From NCBI RefSeq assembly GCF_020523825.1, contig NZ_JAJALK010000020.1:17667-81666 (forward strand): a stretch of DNA of 64,000 nucleotides, in the 5' to 3' direction. Shown in pieces: positions 54,328 through 62,824 of this stretch. The position numbers and the translations under genes are program-made. The notes beneath the pieces are model-generated. The model searched no databases. It was given only the letters and a program-made list of their open reading frames with translations, and was not told where the DNA came from. Position 1 is the stretch's first letter, and every line of letters starts with the position of its first letter. Origin of the DNA: Methylobacterium brachiatum (GTDB lineage Bacteria > Pseudomonadota > Alphaproteobacteria > Rhizobiales > Beijerinckiaceae).

Positions 54328-55227
54328 TCACGTGCCGATGTAAGACGCCAACTCGTCGGGCGTGCCCTGCGGGAACGCCTGCTTCAGGTGGTCGAGGAAG
54401 GCCGAGACGCGGGCGCTGAGGAGCCGGCGGGACGGGTAGAGCGTCCAAAGTGCGATCTCTGGCCCCTCGACGTCGCCCCATTGGACCAGCCTGCCCGCGG
54501 CAATGTCGTGGCTCACGAGCGAGACGGGCAGGCAGGCCGCCCCGACGCCGGCCCGGACCGCGTCGCGCACCATGATCATCGACGACAGCCTGAGGACGGG
54601 CTCGAACGGGATGCGCGGTCTCCCGTCCGGCACCTTCACCTTCCAGGCATCTCCACCGCCCGAACCGCGCACCACCGCCGGAACCGGCCGGTTGCCCTGT
54701 GGCTGCCCGAGGGCTGGACTGGCCACGACGACCAGCCTGTCGCGCAGGAAGACGCGGCCGACCAGGCTTTCGTCCGTCTCCGGGTTGACCCGGATCACGA
54801 CGTCGTAGCCCTCCTCGACCATGTCGACGGCCCGGTCATCCGTCGTGACCTCCAGCCGGACCTCCGGGTGCTTCACGGCGAACTCGGCCGCGAGCTTCCC
54901 CATGGCCACCTGTGAGAACAGGAGCGGCGCGCTCACCCGCAGCCGGCCGCGCGGATTCGCGCCGCCCGAGGCGATGGCCGCCGCGGTCTCGTCGAGCTCG
55001 GCCAGCAGCATCCCCGTCCGTTCGTGGAGGGCCCGCCCCTCCTCGGTGAGCGTCAGCGTGCGGGCGCCGCGTTCGAACAGGCGGAGTGCAAGCGCGCCCT
55101 CCAGCTCCGAGACCCGGCGCGACAGCGTCGCCTTCGGGCGTCCGGCCGCCCGAGCGGCGCGCCCGAACCCGCCATGGCGGGCAACGAGGTTGAAGTCGGT
55201 GAGGGCGAGAAGGTCCATGCGTTCCAC
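54328..55227 (-). CDS. LysR family transcriptional regulator
   Basis: A 299-residue LysR protein. The helix-turn-helix reads ALTDFNLVARHGGFGRAARA then AGRPKATLSRRVSELEGALA. The sensor half has NPRGRLRVSAPLLFSQVAMG and GYDVVIRVNPETDESLVGRV. Of the large group that controls a divergent quinone or NmrA-type reductase. The NAD(P)H-binding gene at 55321 is divergent, 93 bases away, which fits. Confidence 0.87.
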   Translation of the reverse strand: MERMDLLALTDFNLVARHGGFGRAARAAGRPKATLSRRVSELEGALALRLFERGARTLTLTEEGRALHERTGMLLAELDETAAAIASGGANPRGRLRVSAPLLFSQVAMGKLAAEFAVKHPEVRLEVTTDDRAVDMVEEGYDVVIRVNPETDESLVGRVFLRDRLVVVASPALGQPQGNRPVPAVVRGSGGGDAWKVKVPDGRPRIPFEPVLRLSSMIMVRDAVRAGVGAACLPVSLVSHDIAAGRLVQWGDVEGPEIALWTLYPSRRLLSARVSAFLDHLKQAFPQGTPDELASYIGT

Positions 55228-55320
55228 CAGCGAGACGGACCGTCCAGATATAGCGTCTATCGGTAAGAACGTGGATCGCTAATTTCCGGCCTGTCAGCAG
55301 CAGCAACCCGGAGAAACTCC

Positions 55321-56187
55321 ATGACCATCCTCGTCACCGGCGCCACCGGCACCATCGGCCGCCATGTCGTCGACAATCTCGCGAAGCGCGGTGCCGACGT
55401 CCGCGCCCTCGTCCGCGATCCGGCCAAAGCGGGACTTCCGGCTGGCGTGGCCCTGGCGCAGGGCGACCTGCTCGACGTCGACGCCCTTCGCGGCGCCTTC
55501 CAGGGCGTCTCCACGCTCTTCCTGCTCAACGCCGTGGTGCCCGATGAATTCACCCAGGCGCTGATTGCTCTCAACGTCGCCCGGGAAGCCGGGATCAAGC
55601 GGGTCGTCTACCTGTCGGTGATCCACAGCGACGTCTACGTGAACGTGCCCCACTTCGCGGGCAAGTTCGGCGTCGAGCGGATGATCGAGGCGATGGGCTT
55701 CGAGGCCACGATCCTGCGCCCCGCCTACTTCATGAGCAACGAGATGACGGTCAAGGACGTCGTCCTGCAGCACGGCGTCTACCCCATGCCCATCGGCGCC
55801 AGGGGTTTGGCCATGGTCGACGCGCGCGACCTTGGCGAGGTCGCCGCCCTCGAACTCATCCGCCGGGAGCGGGCCGACGGGCCGTTTCCCCTGGACCGGA
55901 TCAACGTCGTCGGGCCCGAGACGCTGACGGGCGAGGGCGTGGCCGCGATCTGGTCGGAGGTGCTTGGCCGCCCCATCGCCTATGGCGGGGACGACACCGC
56001 CGGGTTCGAGCGGAACCTCCGGCAGTTCATGCCGGGCTGGATGGCCTACGACATGCGCCTGATGGCCGAGCGCTTCTTGACCGACGGCATGGTCCCGGAG
56101 GCCGGCGACGTTGAGCGTCTCACCACGCTCCTGGGCCGCCCGCTGCGCACCTACCGCGCGCTCGCCGCCGAGATCGCGACCGCCTGA
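55321..56187 (+). CDS. NmrA/NAD(P)H-binding SDR family protein
   Basis: A 288-residue protein. TILVTGATGTIGRHVVDNLA cofactor site, GVSTLFLLNAVVPDEFTQAL, VERMIEAMGFEATILRPAYF and YGGDDTAGFERNLRQFMPGW. It resembles quinone reductase-like atypical SDRs (QorB/NmrA type). GGAGAAACTCC precedes the ATG. Followed closely by a DUF1857 gene in the same direction. Confidence 0.87.
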   Translation: MTILVTGATGTIGRHVVDNLAKRGADVRALVRDPAKAGLPAGVALAQGDLLDVDALRGAFQGVSTLFLLNAVVPDEFTQALIALNVAREAGIKRVVYLSVIHSDVYVNVPHFAGKFGVERMIEAMGFEATILRPAYFMSNEMTVKDVVLQHGVYPMPIGARGLAMVDARDLGEVAALELIRRERADGPFPLDRINVVGPETLTGEGVAAIWSEVLGRPIAYGGDDTAGFERNLRQFMPGWMAYDMRLMAERFLTDGMVPEAGDVERLTTLLGRPLRTYRALAAEIATA

Positions 56188-56228
56188 CGCCCAAGCGTCA
56201 CTCAACCTCCATCAGAAGGCCCATCGTC

Positions 56229-56702
56229 ATGATCTACTCGACCGCAACCGTCCCAGTGAACCCGGACGGGGAGGCTCCCCTGACCCGCACGCAGGCCTGG
56301 GCGGGCCTCGTCCTCAAGGCCCGCGACGCCCGCCAGTTCCTGCCGCCGGGGCTCTGCAGTCGGTGCGACGTCGTGGAGGAAAGTGCCACCCACCTCGTGC
56401 GCGAGGCCACCATCGGGGGTGTCGACCTGCGCGAGATCATCGCCTTCGAGCCCGGGGCCAAGGTGACCTTCTTCCAGGCCACCGGCCCGCGGGAAGGGGC
56501 CATCGTCAACGAGCTGTTCGAGGACGAGGAGGGCGCGCTGCAGCTTCAGTTCTACTGCTACCTCGGCCTGCGCGGGAAGGAACCGGGCGGTCCCGAGGAG
56601 CAGGCCGAGCAGGCGCAGTTCGACGGCAGCAAGGGCTACAAGGCCGCGCTGCTGTCGACGCTGAAGCGTACCCGCGAGCTGCTCGCCGAGGGCGCGCTTT
56701 AA
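56229..56702 (+). CDS. DUF1857 (AtaL-like, SRPBCC fold) protein
   Basis: A 157-residue protein. It has TRTQAWAGLVLKARDARQFL, CDVVEESATHLVREATIGGV and LREIIAFEPGAKVTFFQATG, the pattern of the SRPBCC-fold DUF1857 family. A ligand-binding cavity protein of unknown substrate. It follows the NmrA-like gene by 41 bases and is probably co-transcribed. Confidence 0.8.
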   Translation: MIYSTATVPVNPDGEAPLTRTQAWAGLVLKARDARQFLPPGLCSRCDVVEESATHLVREATIGGVDLREIIAFEPGAKVTFFQATGPREGAIVNELFEDEEGALQLQFYCYLGLRGKEPGGPEEQAEQAQFDGSKGYKAALLSTLKRTRELLAEGAL

Positions 56703-56751
56703 GGTCGCCGAGGCGGGGCCGCCAAGTGCTTGGGGCGGATACCGGCCGGCC

Positions 56752-57516
56752 TCAGTCGGTTGCCGACCGGTAGGACCGCAGTTCGTCGATGATGGAGCGG
56801 CGAGACGGACGCCAACCGAGTTCGCGCTCCGCCTTCTCCCCGGAGATGACCTGATCGCACGCTATGGCGTCGGCGAACGCCCAAAGCACCGAACGCGCGT
56901 CTTCGAGCGTCCATGCTTCCACCCGCCCCCCGGCACCAGCCGCCTCGCTTGCCGCTCGCGCGATTTCGATGAGAGTGGTCGCCGCTCCGTGGACGCCGTT
57001 GAAGACCGAACCTGCCGGTGCCCGTTCGAGCGCGAGCGCGTAGAGGTCGGCGAGGTCGTCGGCGTGCACCGTCGTCCAGCGGTTCCGTCCGTCGCCGACG
57101 TAGCGCGCCACGCCGTGCTCCGCAGCCGCGCAGACCATCATCATCGCGGTGCCGCCCCGGTTGCCGTAGACCCAACCCGGCCGGATCACGACCGGGTGGA
57201 TCCCGTCGCCTGCCGTGTCGAGGATCTCCCGTTCGAGGGCTTCGCGGAAGCGGACGAGTTCGAGCGCCCTCAGCGGACTGCCCTCGGTCGCGGGTGTGTC
57301 GCCGGTCGGTCCGTAGACCAGGCAGCCACTCGTATAGATGAACCGCTTGGACGTTCCGCGGAGCTCGCCGATGATCGCGCACGCCGCCGTCTCGTCGTAA
57401 GCTGCCGTGTTTGCGTCGCCCGGCGAGGCGGCATGGACGACCGCATCACTGCCTCGCCAGCCAGCCCGCAAGTGGAGGTTCCCAGCTTCTGCAAAGGGTG
57501 GGTGCTCCCGCTCCAT
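56752..57516 (-). pseudogene. NAD-dependent epimerase, N-terminally truncated
   Basis: About 254 residues corresponding to the middle and end of an extended SDR: SDAVVHAASPGDANTAAYDE, KRFIYTSGCLVYGPTGDTPA, VVIRPGWVYGNRGGTAMMMV and VGDGRNRWTTVHADDLADLY. The glycine-rich NAD site that normally fills the first 40 residues is missing; the frame instead begins with MEREHPPFAEAGNLHLRAGW. The end of the aldo/keto reductase gene lies 17 bases upstream, so a deletion probably fused the two. Unlikely to bind NAD normally. Confidence 0.7.
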
Positions 57517-57533
57517 CCGGAATGGCGGGGACG

Positions 57534-58646
57534 TCAGGACGCCGGAGAGCCCCGCCAAGCCTCGACTGCCTGCCCCCCGAAGATGGTCGGCATCGGCAGG
57601 TTGAAGATGAAGTAGGGGTTGAGGCTCGGCGGCCGCCCCGCCGCGTCCAGGCGGCCCTGCTGCTCGGGGGACAGTTTGATGTCGAGCGCGCCGATGTTCT
57701 GAACGAGCTGCTCCGGGCGGCTCGCGCCCACGAGGACCGACGAGACGCCGGGCCGACGTGCGACCCAGGCGAGCGCGACCTGTGCCATTGGCCGGCCGTT
57801 CTCCTCCGCCACGGCCCGCAGCACGTCCACCACCGCGAAGTTGGCCTCCGTGAAAAGCATGCCGCCGAACGGGTTGTCGCCGTTTAGCCGCCCGTCGCTG
57901 CCGCCGACAGCCGCGTCGCCCCCACGGTCCGGGAGCGACCCCGCCGGCCCGGCTTCGGCGAGCTTGTCGCGCCCGTACTTGCCCGTCAGCAGGCCTGCCG
58001 CCAGGGGGCTCCACGGCACCAGTCCCATGCCGAGCGCCCGGCCAGCGGGCAGTACGTCGAGTTCCACCCCGCGGTCGACCAGCGAGTAGGCGTATTGCAG
58101 GCCGACCGGCTCCGGTAGGCCGTGGGCGCGCGCCAGGGTGGCGATCTGGGCCGCGTACCAGGCCGGGGCGTTCGAGAAGCCGTAGTAGAGGATGTCGCCG
58201 CGCGCGACGGCATCGGTCAGGGCGCGCAGCACCTCCTCGGGCGGCGTGGTCCGGTCCCAGACATGCGTCCAGTAGAGATCGATCCAGCCGGTCTTGAGGC
58301 GGCGCAGCGAGCCTTCCAGGCCCGTGCGGATGTTGCGGGCGCTGTTGCCGCCCGCGAGCGGCGTGCCCTGCGCGCGCGAGAAGCCGGACTTCGTCGCGAT
58401 GACGAGACGGTCGCGCAGCCCGCGCTCCGCGACCATGTCGCCGAGCATCGTCTCGCTCGTGCCGCCCGAATAGACGTCGGCCGTGTCGATGAAGTTGCCG
58501 CCTGCCTCGACGTAGCAGTCGAAGATCGCGCCCGCAGCGGTCGCGTCGCAGCCCCACCGGCCCGCGCCGAAGGTCATGGTGCCGAGGGCGAGCGGACTCA
58601 CCGCCAAGCCCGAGCGTCCCAGGGTCCGATACTGCGTCAGGTCCAT
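57534..58646 (-). CDS. Aldo/keto reductase
   Basis: A 370-residue AKR. YRTLGRSGLAVSPLALGTMT begins the barrel; the tetrad is Asp and Tyr in NFIDTADVYSGGTSE, Lys in VIATKSGF, and His in DLYWTHVWD. The end has LDAAGRPPSLNPYFIFNL. Reduces aldehydes or ketones with NADPH. The ATG at 58646 is preferred (AGAGAGGCG before it) to the upstream open frame. Divergent from a LysR gene. Confidence 0.9.
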   Translation of the reverse strand: MDLTQYRTLGRSGLAVSPLALGTMTFGAGRWGCDATAAGAIFDCYVEAGGNFIDTADVYSGGTSETMLGDMVAERGLRDRLVIATKSGFSRAQGTPLAGGNSARNIRTGLEGSLRRLKTGWIDLYWTHVWDRTTPPEEVLRALTDAVARGDILYYGFSNAPAWYAAQIATLARAHGLPEPVGLQYAYSLVDRGVELDVLPAGRALGMGLVPWSPLAAGLLTGKYGRDKLAEAGPAGSLPDRGGDAAVGGSDGRLNGDNPFGGMLFTEANFAVVDVLRAVAEENGRPMAQVALAWVARRPGVSSVLVGASRPEQLVQNIGALDIKLSPEQQGRLDAAGRPPSLNPYFIFNLPMPTIFGGQAVEAWRGSPAS

Positions 58647-58741
58647 CGTCGCGCCTCTCTGTTGAAGCGCGAGAGGTAATCCGCGACCGGCGCCGCGATT
58701 AGACGCTATACTCGGCAAGGGCTTATGAGCATGGCTCAGGA

Positions 58742-59626
58742 ATGCGACGCGGTACCCTCGACGATCTGGCGGCCTTCGCGGCGGTGGCGCGCCATCGCAG
58801 CTTCACCCGGGCGGGGGCCGAGATGGGGCTCTCGGCCTCCGCCCTCAGCCACACGATGCGGGCGCTGGAAGCGCGCTACGACGTGCGGCTTCTCGCCCGC
58901 ACCACGCGCAGCGTCGCACCGACCCCCGCCGGCGAACGGCTGCTGCGCTCCGTCGCCCCCGCGCTCGACGAGGTCGCCCGGGGCCTCGACGCGCTGGCCG
59001 ACTGGCGGGGCGAGCCCTCGGGTAGCCTGCGCCTGACGACGTTTCCCTATGCCGCCCGGACCATCCTCGAACCGAGGCTGCCCCGCTTCCTCATCGACCA
59101 CCCGGCCGTCTCGGTGGAGGTGATCGTCGACGACCGGCTGACCGACATCGTGGCGGCGGGCTTCGACGCCGGCATCCGGTTCGGCGAGTCGGTCGAGCGG
59201 GACATGGTCGCGGTGCGCGTCGGGCCAGACCTGCGCACGGTGGTGGTCGGGACTCCGGACTACTTCGTGCGCCACCCGCGACCCGACACGCCGGCCGACC
59301 TGGAGGCGCACCGCTGCGTGAACTACCGCTTGGTCGGCGGAGGTGGCCTGCTGCCATGGGAGTTCGCCCGCGACGACCGAGAGGTTCGGGTCCGCGCGAG
59401 CGGCCAATTGATCGCGAACGACGGGAACCTGGCGGCGGCCGCCGTTAGGGCCGGGGCCGGGCTCGGCTACATGCTGGAGGACGAGGTCGCCGACGACATC
59501 GCGGCCGGCCGTCTGATTCAGGTGCTCGATTCCTGGTGCCCGCCGTTCCCTGGCTGCCATCTCTATTACCCGGACCGGCAGGTCACACCGGCGATGCGAA
59601 GCCTGATCGAGGCCCTTCGCTGGTAA
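58742..59626 (+). CDS. LysR family transcriptional regulator
   Basis: A 294-residue LysR protein. LDDLAAFAAVARHRSFTRAG and SASALSHTMRALEARYDVRL form the helix-turn-helix. The sensor has GFDAGIRFGESVERDMVAVR, typical of the regulators next to aldo/keto reductases. It ends PDRQVTPAMRSLIEALRW. Divergent from the AKR gene by 95 bases and likely its regulator. Confidence 0.88.
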   Translation: MRRGTLDDLAAFAAVARHRSFTRAGAEMGLSASALSHTMRALEARYDVRLLARTTRSVAPTPAGERLLRSVAPALDEVARGLDALADWRGEPSGSLRLTTFPYAARTILEPRLPRFLIDHPAVSVEVIVDDRLTDIVAAGFDAGIRFGESVERDMVAVRVGPDLRTVVVGTPDYFVRHPRPDTPADLEAHRCVNYRLVGGGGLLPWEFARDDREVRVRASGQLIANDGNLAAAAVRAGAGLGYMLEDEVADDIAAGRLIQVLDSWCPPFPGCHLYYPDRQVTPAMRSLIEALRW

Positions 59627-59912
59627 GGCGGGGCGTCCCGGTAAGGCCGCCTCGCCTTTCGGGCATCCAAGCGTTGCGTCAGTCGCTGGCGACCTCCGCC
59701 GCGAAATCGCGGTATGCCTCGGCAACGGCGGTACATGCGCGATGAAAGCCCATGGGTGCCCGAAGGGACTTCACGCGGTTGAACGACCGAACTGGCTTGT
59801 CTGACTTGAATCGGTCGTGCGGGCCCCAGGAAGGTCGCACGTCCTTCGGATGAGCCCCACGGGGTCGCTAATGTGCCCGTACCTGCTGTTGATCGAACAC
59901 CCGGTAAATCGT

Positions 59913-61199
59913 TCATGCCGCCATCACCACCGGCACCTCGTCGACCCTGGTGGTGTAGCGGGGCGAGCGCATCTCGAACTTGGTCGACCATTCGCGCTTG
60001 GGGGCGAACCCGGCGCTGCCCGGCACGACGGCTCCCCGCCCGAAGCGCCGATTGCAGGCATCGAGGGCACCCATCAGCGCCGCCCCGTGCTCCCGGTCTA
60101 GTTGCCCCAGCCCCGGGAAGGCCCGCTGCGAGGCCGCCAGGGGCACGAGATCCGTGGTGACGACACCGGCCTTGGAATAGCGGTAGCCGTCCCTCCAGGT
60201 CTTCCGGACGCCGTGCAGGCACGCCTTAACGAGCACCAGGGTATCGTTTGACGCCTCCGGCAGGGTCACCACCGACGAGACCGAACGCTGCGGCCGGTCC
60301 CGGTCGTGTTCGGAGGTGTGGAAGAAGACCGCGACGTGATCGGTGCCGAGGCCGCCAGCGCGCAGCTTCTCGCCCAGCCTAGCGGCGTGAGTGGCCACGG
60401 CTTGCTCCATGGTGGCGAGGTCCTCGACCCGGTCGGAGAAGCTCCGGGTTACCGCGCAGCCCTTCCGGGTCGGGGCGACCTCCTCCAGGTCGAGGCAGGC
60501 CATGCCACGCAGTTCCTGAACGAGTCGCTCGCCCACCACCGTCATCGCCTTGCGCACCGCCCGGGTGTCGAGGTCGCGCACGTCGGCGACGCTCTCGCAG
60601 CCCAGGGCCTCCAGCTTGCGGGCGTTAGCCGGCCCGACGCCCCAGATGTCCTCGGGCGGGATGCGGGCCATCCAGTGGTCGTACTGGACCGGATCGGTCA
60701 GGTCGCACACCCCGCCGAGCTCGGGCACCTTCTTGGCCACGTGGTTGGCGAGTTTCGCCAGCGTCTTTGTGGCGCCGATGCCGACGCAGGTCGGAATGCC
60801 CGTCCACGCCCGCACCGTCTCGCGCATGTCCCGGCACAGGGTCACTCGGTCGGCCTCGCGCACGTCCGAGAGATCCAAAAAGCTCTCGTCGATGGAGTAG
60901 ATCTCGATGCGCGGCGAGAACCCCCGGTAGACCGTGTTCACCCGGGCCGACATGTCCCCGTACAGGGCATAGTTCGAGGAGTAGACCCGCACGCCCTGCG
61001 ACTTGCACATGTCGCGGATCTTGAAGAATGGCTCGCCCATGCGGATGCCGAGCGCCTTTGCCTCCGGGGTCCGGGCAATCGCGCAACCGTCGTTGTTCGA
61101 CAGCACAATCACGGGCACCCGGGCCAGGCGGGCGTCGAACACCCTCTCGCACGAGCAGTAGAAGCTGTTGCCGTCGGAGAGGGCGTAGGCCCGGCTCAT
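59913..61199 (-). CDS. umuC: DNA polymerase V subunit UmuC-like (Y family)
   Basis: A 428-residue Y-family polymerase. YALSDGNSFYCSCERVFDAR (first Asp of the active site), VIVLSNNDGCAIARTPEAKA, and IEIYSIDESFLDLSDV with the Asp-Glu pair. HhH region IPPEDIWGVGPANARKLEAL. The C-terminal part holds the little-finger domain and a family ending. Copies damaged DNA after SOS induction, error-prone. Its start overlaps the umuD stop (ATGA). ATG at 61199 preferred to the upstream open frame. Confidence 0.93.
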   Translation of the reverse strand: MSRAYALSDGNSFYCSCERVFDARLARVPVIVLSNNDGCAIARTPEAKALGIRMGEPFFKIRDMCKSQGVRVYSSNYALYGDMSARVNTVYRGFSPRIEIYSIDESFLDLSDVREADRVTLCRDMRETVRAWTGIPTCVGIGATKTLAKLANHVAKKVPELGGVCDLTDPVQYDHWMARIPPEDIWGVGPANARKLEALGCESVADVRDLDTRAVRKAMTVVGERLVQELRGMACLDLEEVAPTRKGCAVTRSFSDRVEDLATMEQAVATHAARLGEKLRAGGLGTDHVAVFFHTSEHDRDRPQRSVSSVVTLPEASNDTLVLVKACLHGVRKTWRDGYRYSKAGVVTTDLVPLAASQRAFPGLGQLDREHGAALMGALDACNRRFGRGAVVPGSAGFAPKREWSTKFEMRSPRYTTRVDEVPVVMAA

Positions 61200-61624
61200 T
61201 CCGCGCGGCGCCTCGGGTTGATCGACCCCGACACCACGCCCCACACCTCGACAACCGCGTCCGGGGCGAGGCTGAACTCGGGAAAGCGCGGGTTGGCGAA
61301 GGACAGAATGACCCGCGGGCCCTGGCGCCGCCAGACCTTGAACGAGCGCTCTCCGTCGATGTCTACGACCACTACGTCGCCGTTACGCGGGGTCAGCGAC
61401 CGGTCGACCACCGCGAGGTCGCCGTCGTGCAGGCGGGCCAGGAGCATGCTGTCGCCCGCCACCCGGACGAGGAATGTCGCCGGCCGGTTCGCGATCAGCA
61501 GCCGTTGGAGGTCGATCTCTTCCTCGACGAAGTCGTCCGCCGGGCTGGGGAAGCCCGCGCGGACCGCCCTGGCGAGGATGGGGACCGGGGTCGGCAACCC
61601 GACCGTGACACCCAGGACCTGCAT
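61196..61624 (-). CDS. umuD: UmuD-like translesion accessory protein
   Basis: A 142-residue protein. RecA-aided self-cleavage site Ala23-Gly24 in RAGFPSPADDF, nucleophile Ser59 in AGDSMLLARLHDGD and Lys96 in GERSFKVWRR, matching Escherichia coli UmuD residues Cys24-Gly25, Ser60 and Lys97 within one position. The start at 61624 is chosen from this alignment; the frame extends to 61759 but that part lies across the SOS box. In operon with umuC. Confidence 0.93.
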   Translation of the reverse strand: MQVLGVTVGLPTPVPILARAVRAGFPSPADDFVEEEIDLQRLLIANRPATFLVRVAGDSMLLARLHDGDLAVVDRSLTPRNGDVVVVDIDGERSFKVWRRQGPRVILSFANPRFPEFSLAPDAVVEVWGVVSGSINPRRRAE

Positions 61625-61648
61625 GCGCGCGCTCCACGAATCCACAAA

Positions 61649-61663
61649 GAACAAAAGTGGAAC
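61649..61663 (-). promoter_or_regulatory. LexA (SOS) box for umuDC
   Basis: GAACAAAAGTGGAAC is a perfect GAAC-N7-GAAC, the other-strand form of the alphaproteobacterial LexA site GTTC-N7-GTTC. It lies 25 bases before the umuD start. This supports DNA-damage control, the alphaproteobacterial origin and the chosen start. Confidence 0.88.
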
Positions 61664-61810
61664 ACAGGCCCGTAGTTCCTCCAAGCGGTTAAGCTTGCAA
61701 CATCGCCGTTCCCTGTATGGATGTGGATAACCCGACGTGATGCTTGACCGTGCGGGCACGGGGACATGCCCTTACCCGAACGACGGGCAGTTCCGGGACC
61801 GGGGCGACAC

Positions 61811-62278
61811 ATGCGGCGTACGACCCTAGCCATCGCGTTGCTGACGTTCGCTAACTTACCAGCACGGGCCGCCGGAGACTTCCCCCTCGCGTCCTGCAAG
61901 GGCTGGAACGGGACGGTGGTCGAGCGCGACGGCATCGACACCACCCACGCCACCATGCGCGGGATCGTCACTAAGGCGGACTTGCAGGAATACTGCGAGC
62001 GCGACCCCGGCGGGGAAACCAAGCAGTTCGGCGGCAAGCTGACGACAGCCCAGTGCGTCGCGAACTATCTGCGCAGCGAGGGGCGGGCCACCATGGCCGC
62101 GCAGGCGAACTGCAAGGCAGGTACGGTTAGCTACCGGTACGGCGACCGCCAAGCCGCGAAAACCCGCTTCCCGCTTGGCCCGGACGGCGACACCTCTTGC
62201 GCATCGGGTAACCCGCCGATGATCGAGCAGTTCAAGATGCTGTGCCCCGCCGCAGCAAAAAGATTGAAGGTGGAATAG
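61811..62278 (+). CDS. Secreted hypothetical protein with paired cysteines
   Basis: A 155-residue protein. Signal peptide TTLAIALLTFANLPARAAG, then a domain with about six Cys (PLASCKGWNGTVV, EYCERDPGGETKQ, TAQCVANYL, QANCKAGTVSYRYG, TSCASGNPP, FKMLCPAA) that probably form disulfide bonds in the periplasm. No family recognised with confidence. Divergent from umuDC, with the SOS box far from its start. Confidence 0.6.
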   Translation: MRRTTLAIALLTFANLPARAAGDFPLASCKGWNGTVVERDGIDTTHATMRGIVTKADLQEYCERDPGGETKQFGGKLTTAQCVANYLRSEGRATMAAQANCKAGTVSYRYGDRQAAKTRFPLGPDGDTSCASGNPPMIEQFKMLCPAAAKRLKVE

Positions 62279-62527
62279 GGCGCGACCATACAGGGAGGGG
62301 CGAAAGCCCACTCGGCGGGGCAAAACCTCGAACGACGATTTCGGCCGCGTCGCCCCCCTTTTGGCGACCGGCATTTCGGCTGCGGAGGACCACGGTTACA
62401 ATTCGAAAAGCCGGCGTGCCCTGCGGTCACATCCGGGATCAATGTCGGACCGATCATCGCAAATGAGCCCACCGGTTCGGGCCGGCCGCGCCTAGTGCCG
62501 GGCGAGGCATCGAGCGGGGAGGTTCGG

Positions 62528-62824
62528 ATGAAGGCATTGCGAGTGACAGGGGCATGGCTCGCGGTAGCCGTCGCTTCCATCGTCCCGCCTTTCGCACAAG
62601 CCCAGGCCGGCCAGGGGACCGTGGCGTGCCGCGACGAGATCGGGTCCGCTGCCGCCAAGCGTCTCGTCACGCAGTGTTTCGATGCCTCGCCGGCCACGCA
62701 CCCGCCGTGCAACGTCGTGAACCCGTGCGCGATGATCCGCGAGGAGATCGCGCGCAGTTGCAAGCTGTTCGAGGCGTCGGGTCCGCTACCAGCGGACCTG
62801 TGCGCCACGGGGCGTACGCCGTGA
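62528..62824 (+). CDS. Small secreted cysteine-containing protein
   Basis: A 98-residue protein. Signal peptide with VTGAWLAVAVASIVPPFAQA, then a short domain with Cys in VACRDEIGSA, TQCFDASP, PPCNVVNPCAMI, RSCKLF and LCATGRTP. Six Cys in about 70 residues suggest a disulfide-rich fold. GGGGAGG precedes the ATG. Its stop overlaps the GTG start of the DUF1835 gene (GTGA). Function unknown. Confidence 0.65.
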   Translation: MKALRVTGAWLAVAVASIVPPFAQAQAGQGTVACRDEIGSAAAKRLVTQCFDASPATHPPCNVVNPCAMIREEIARSCKLFEASGPLPADLCATGRTP

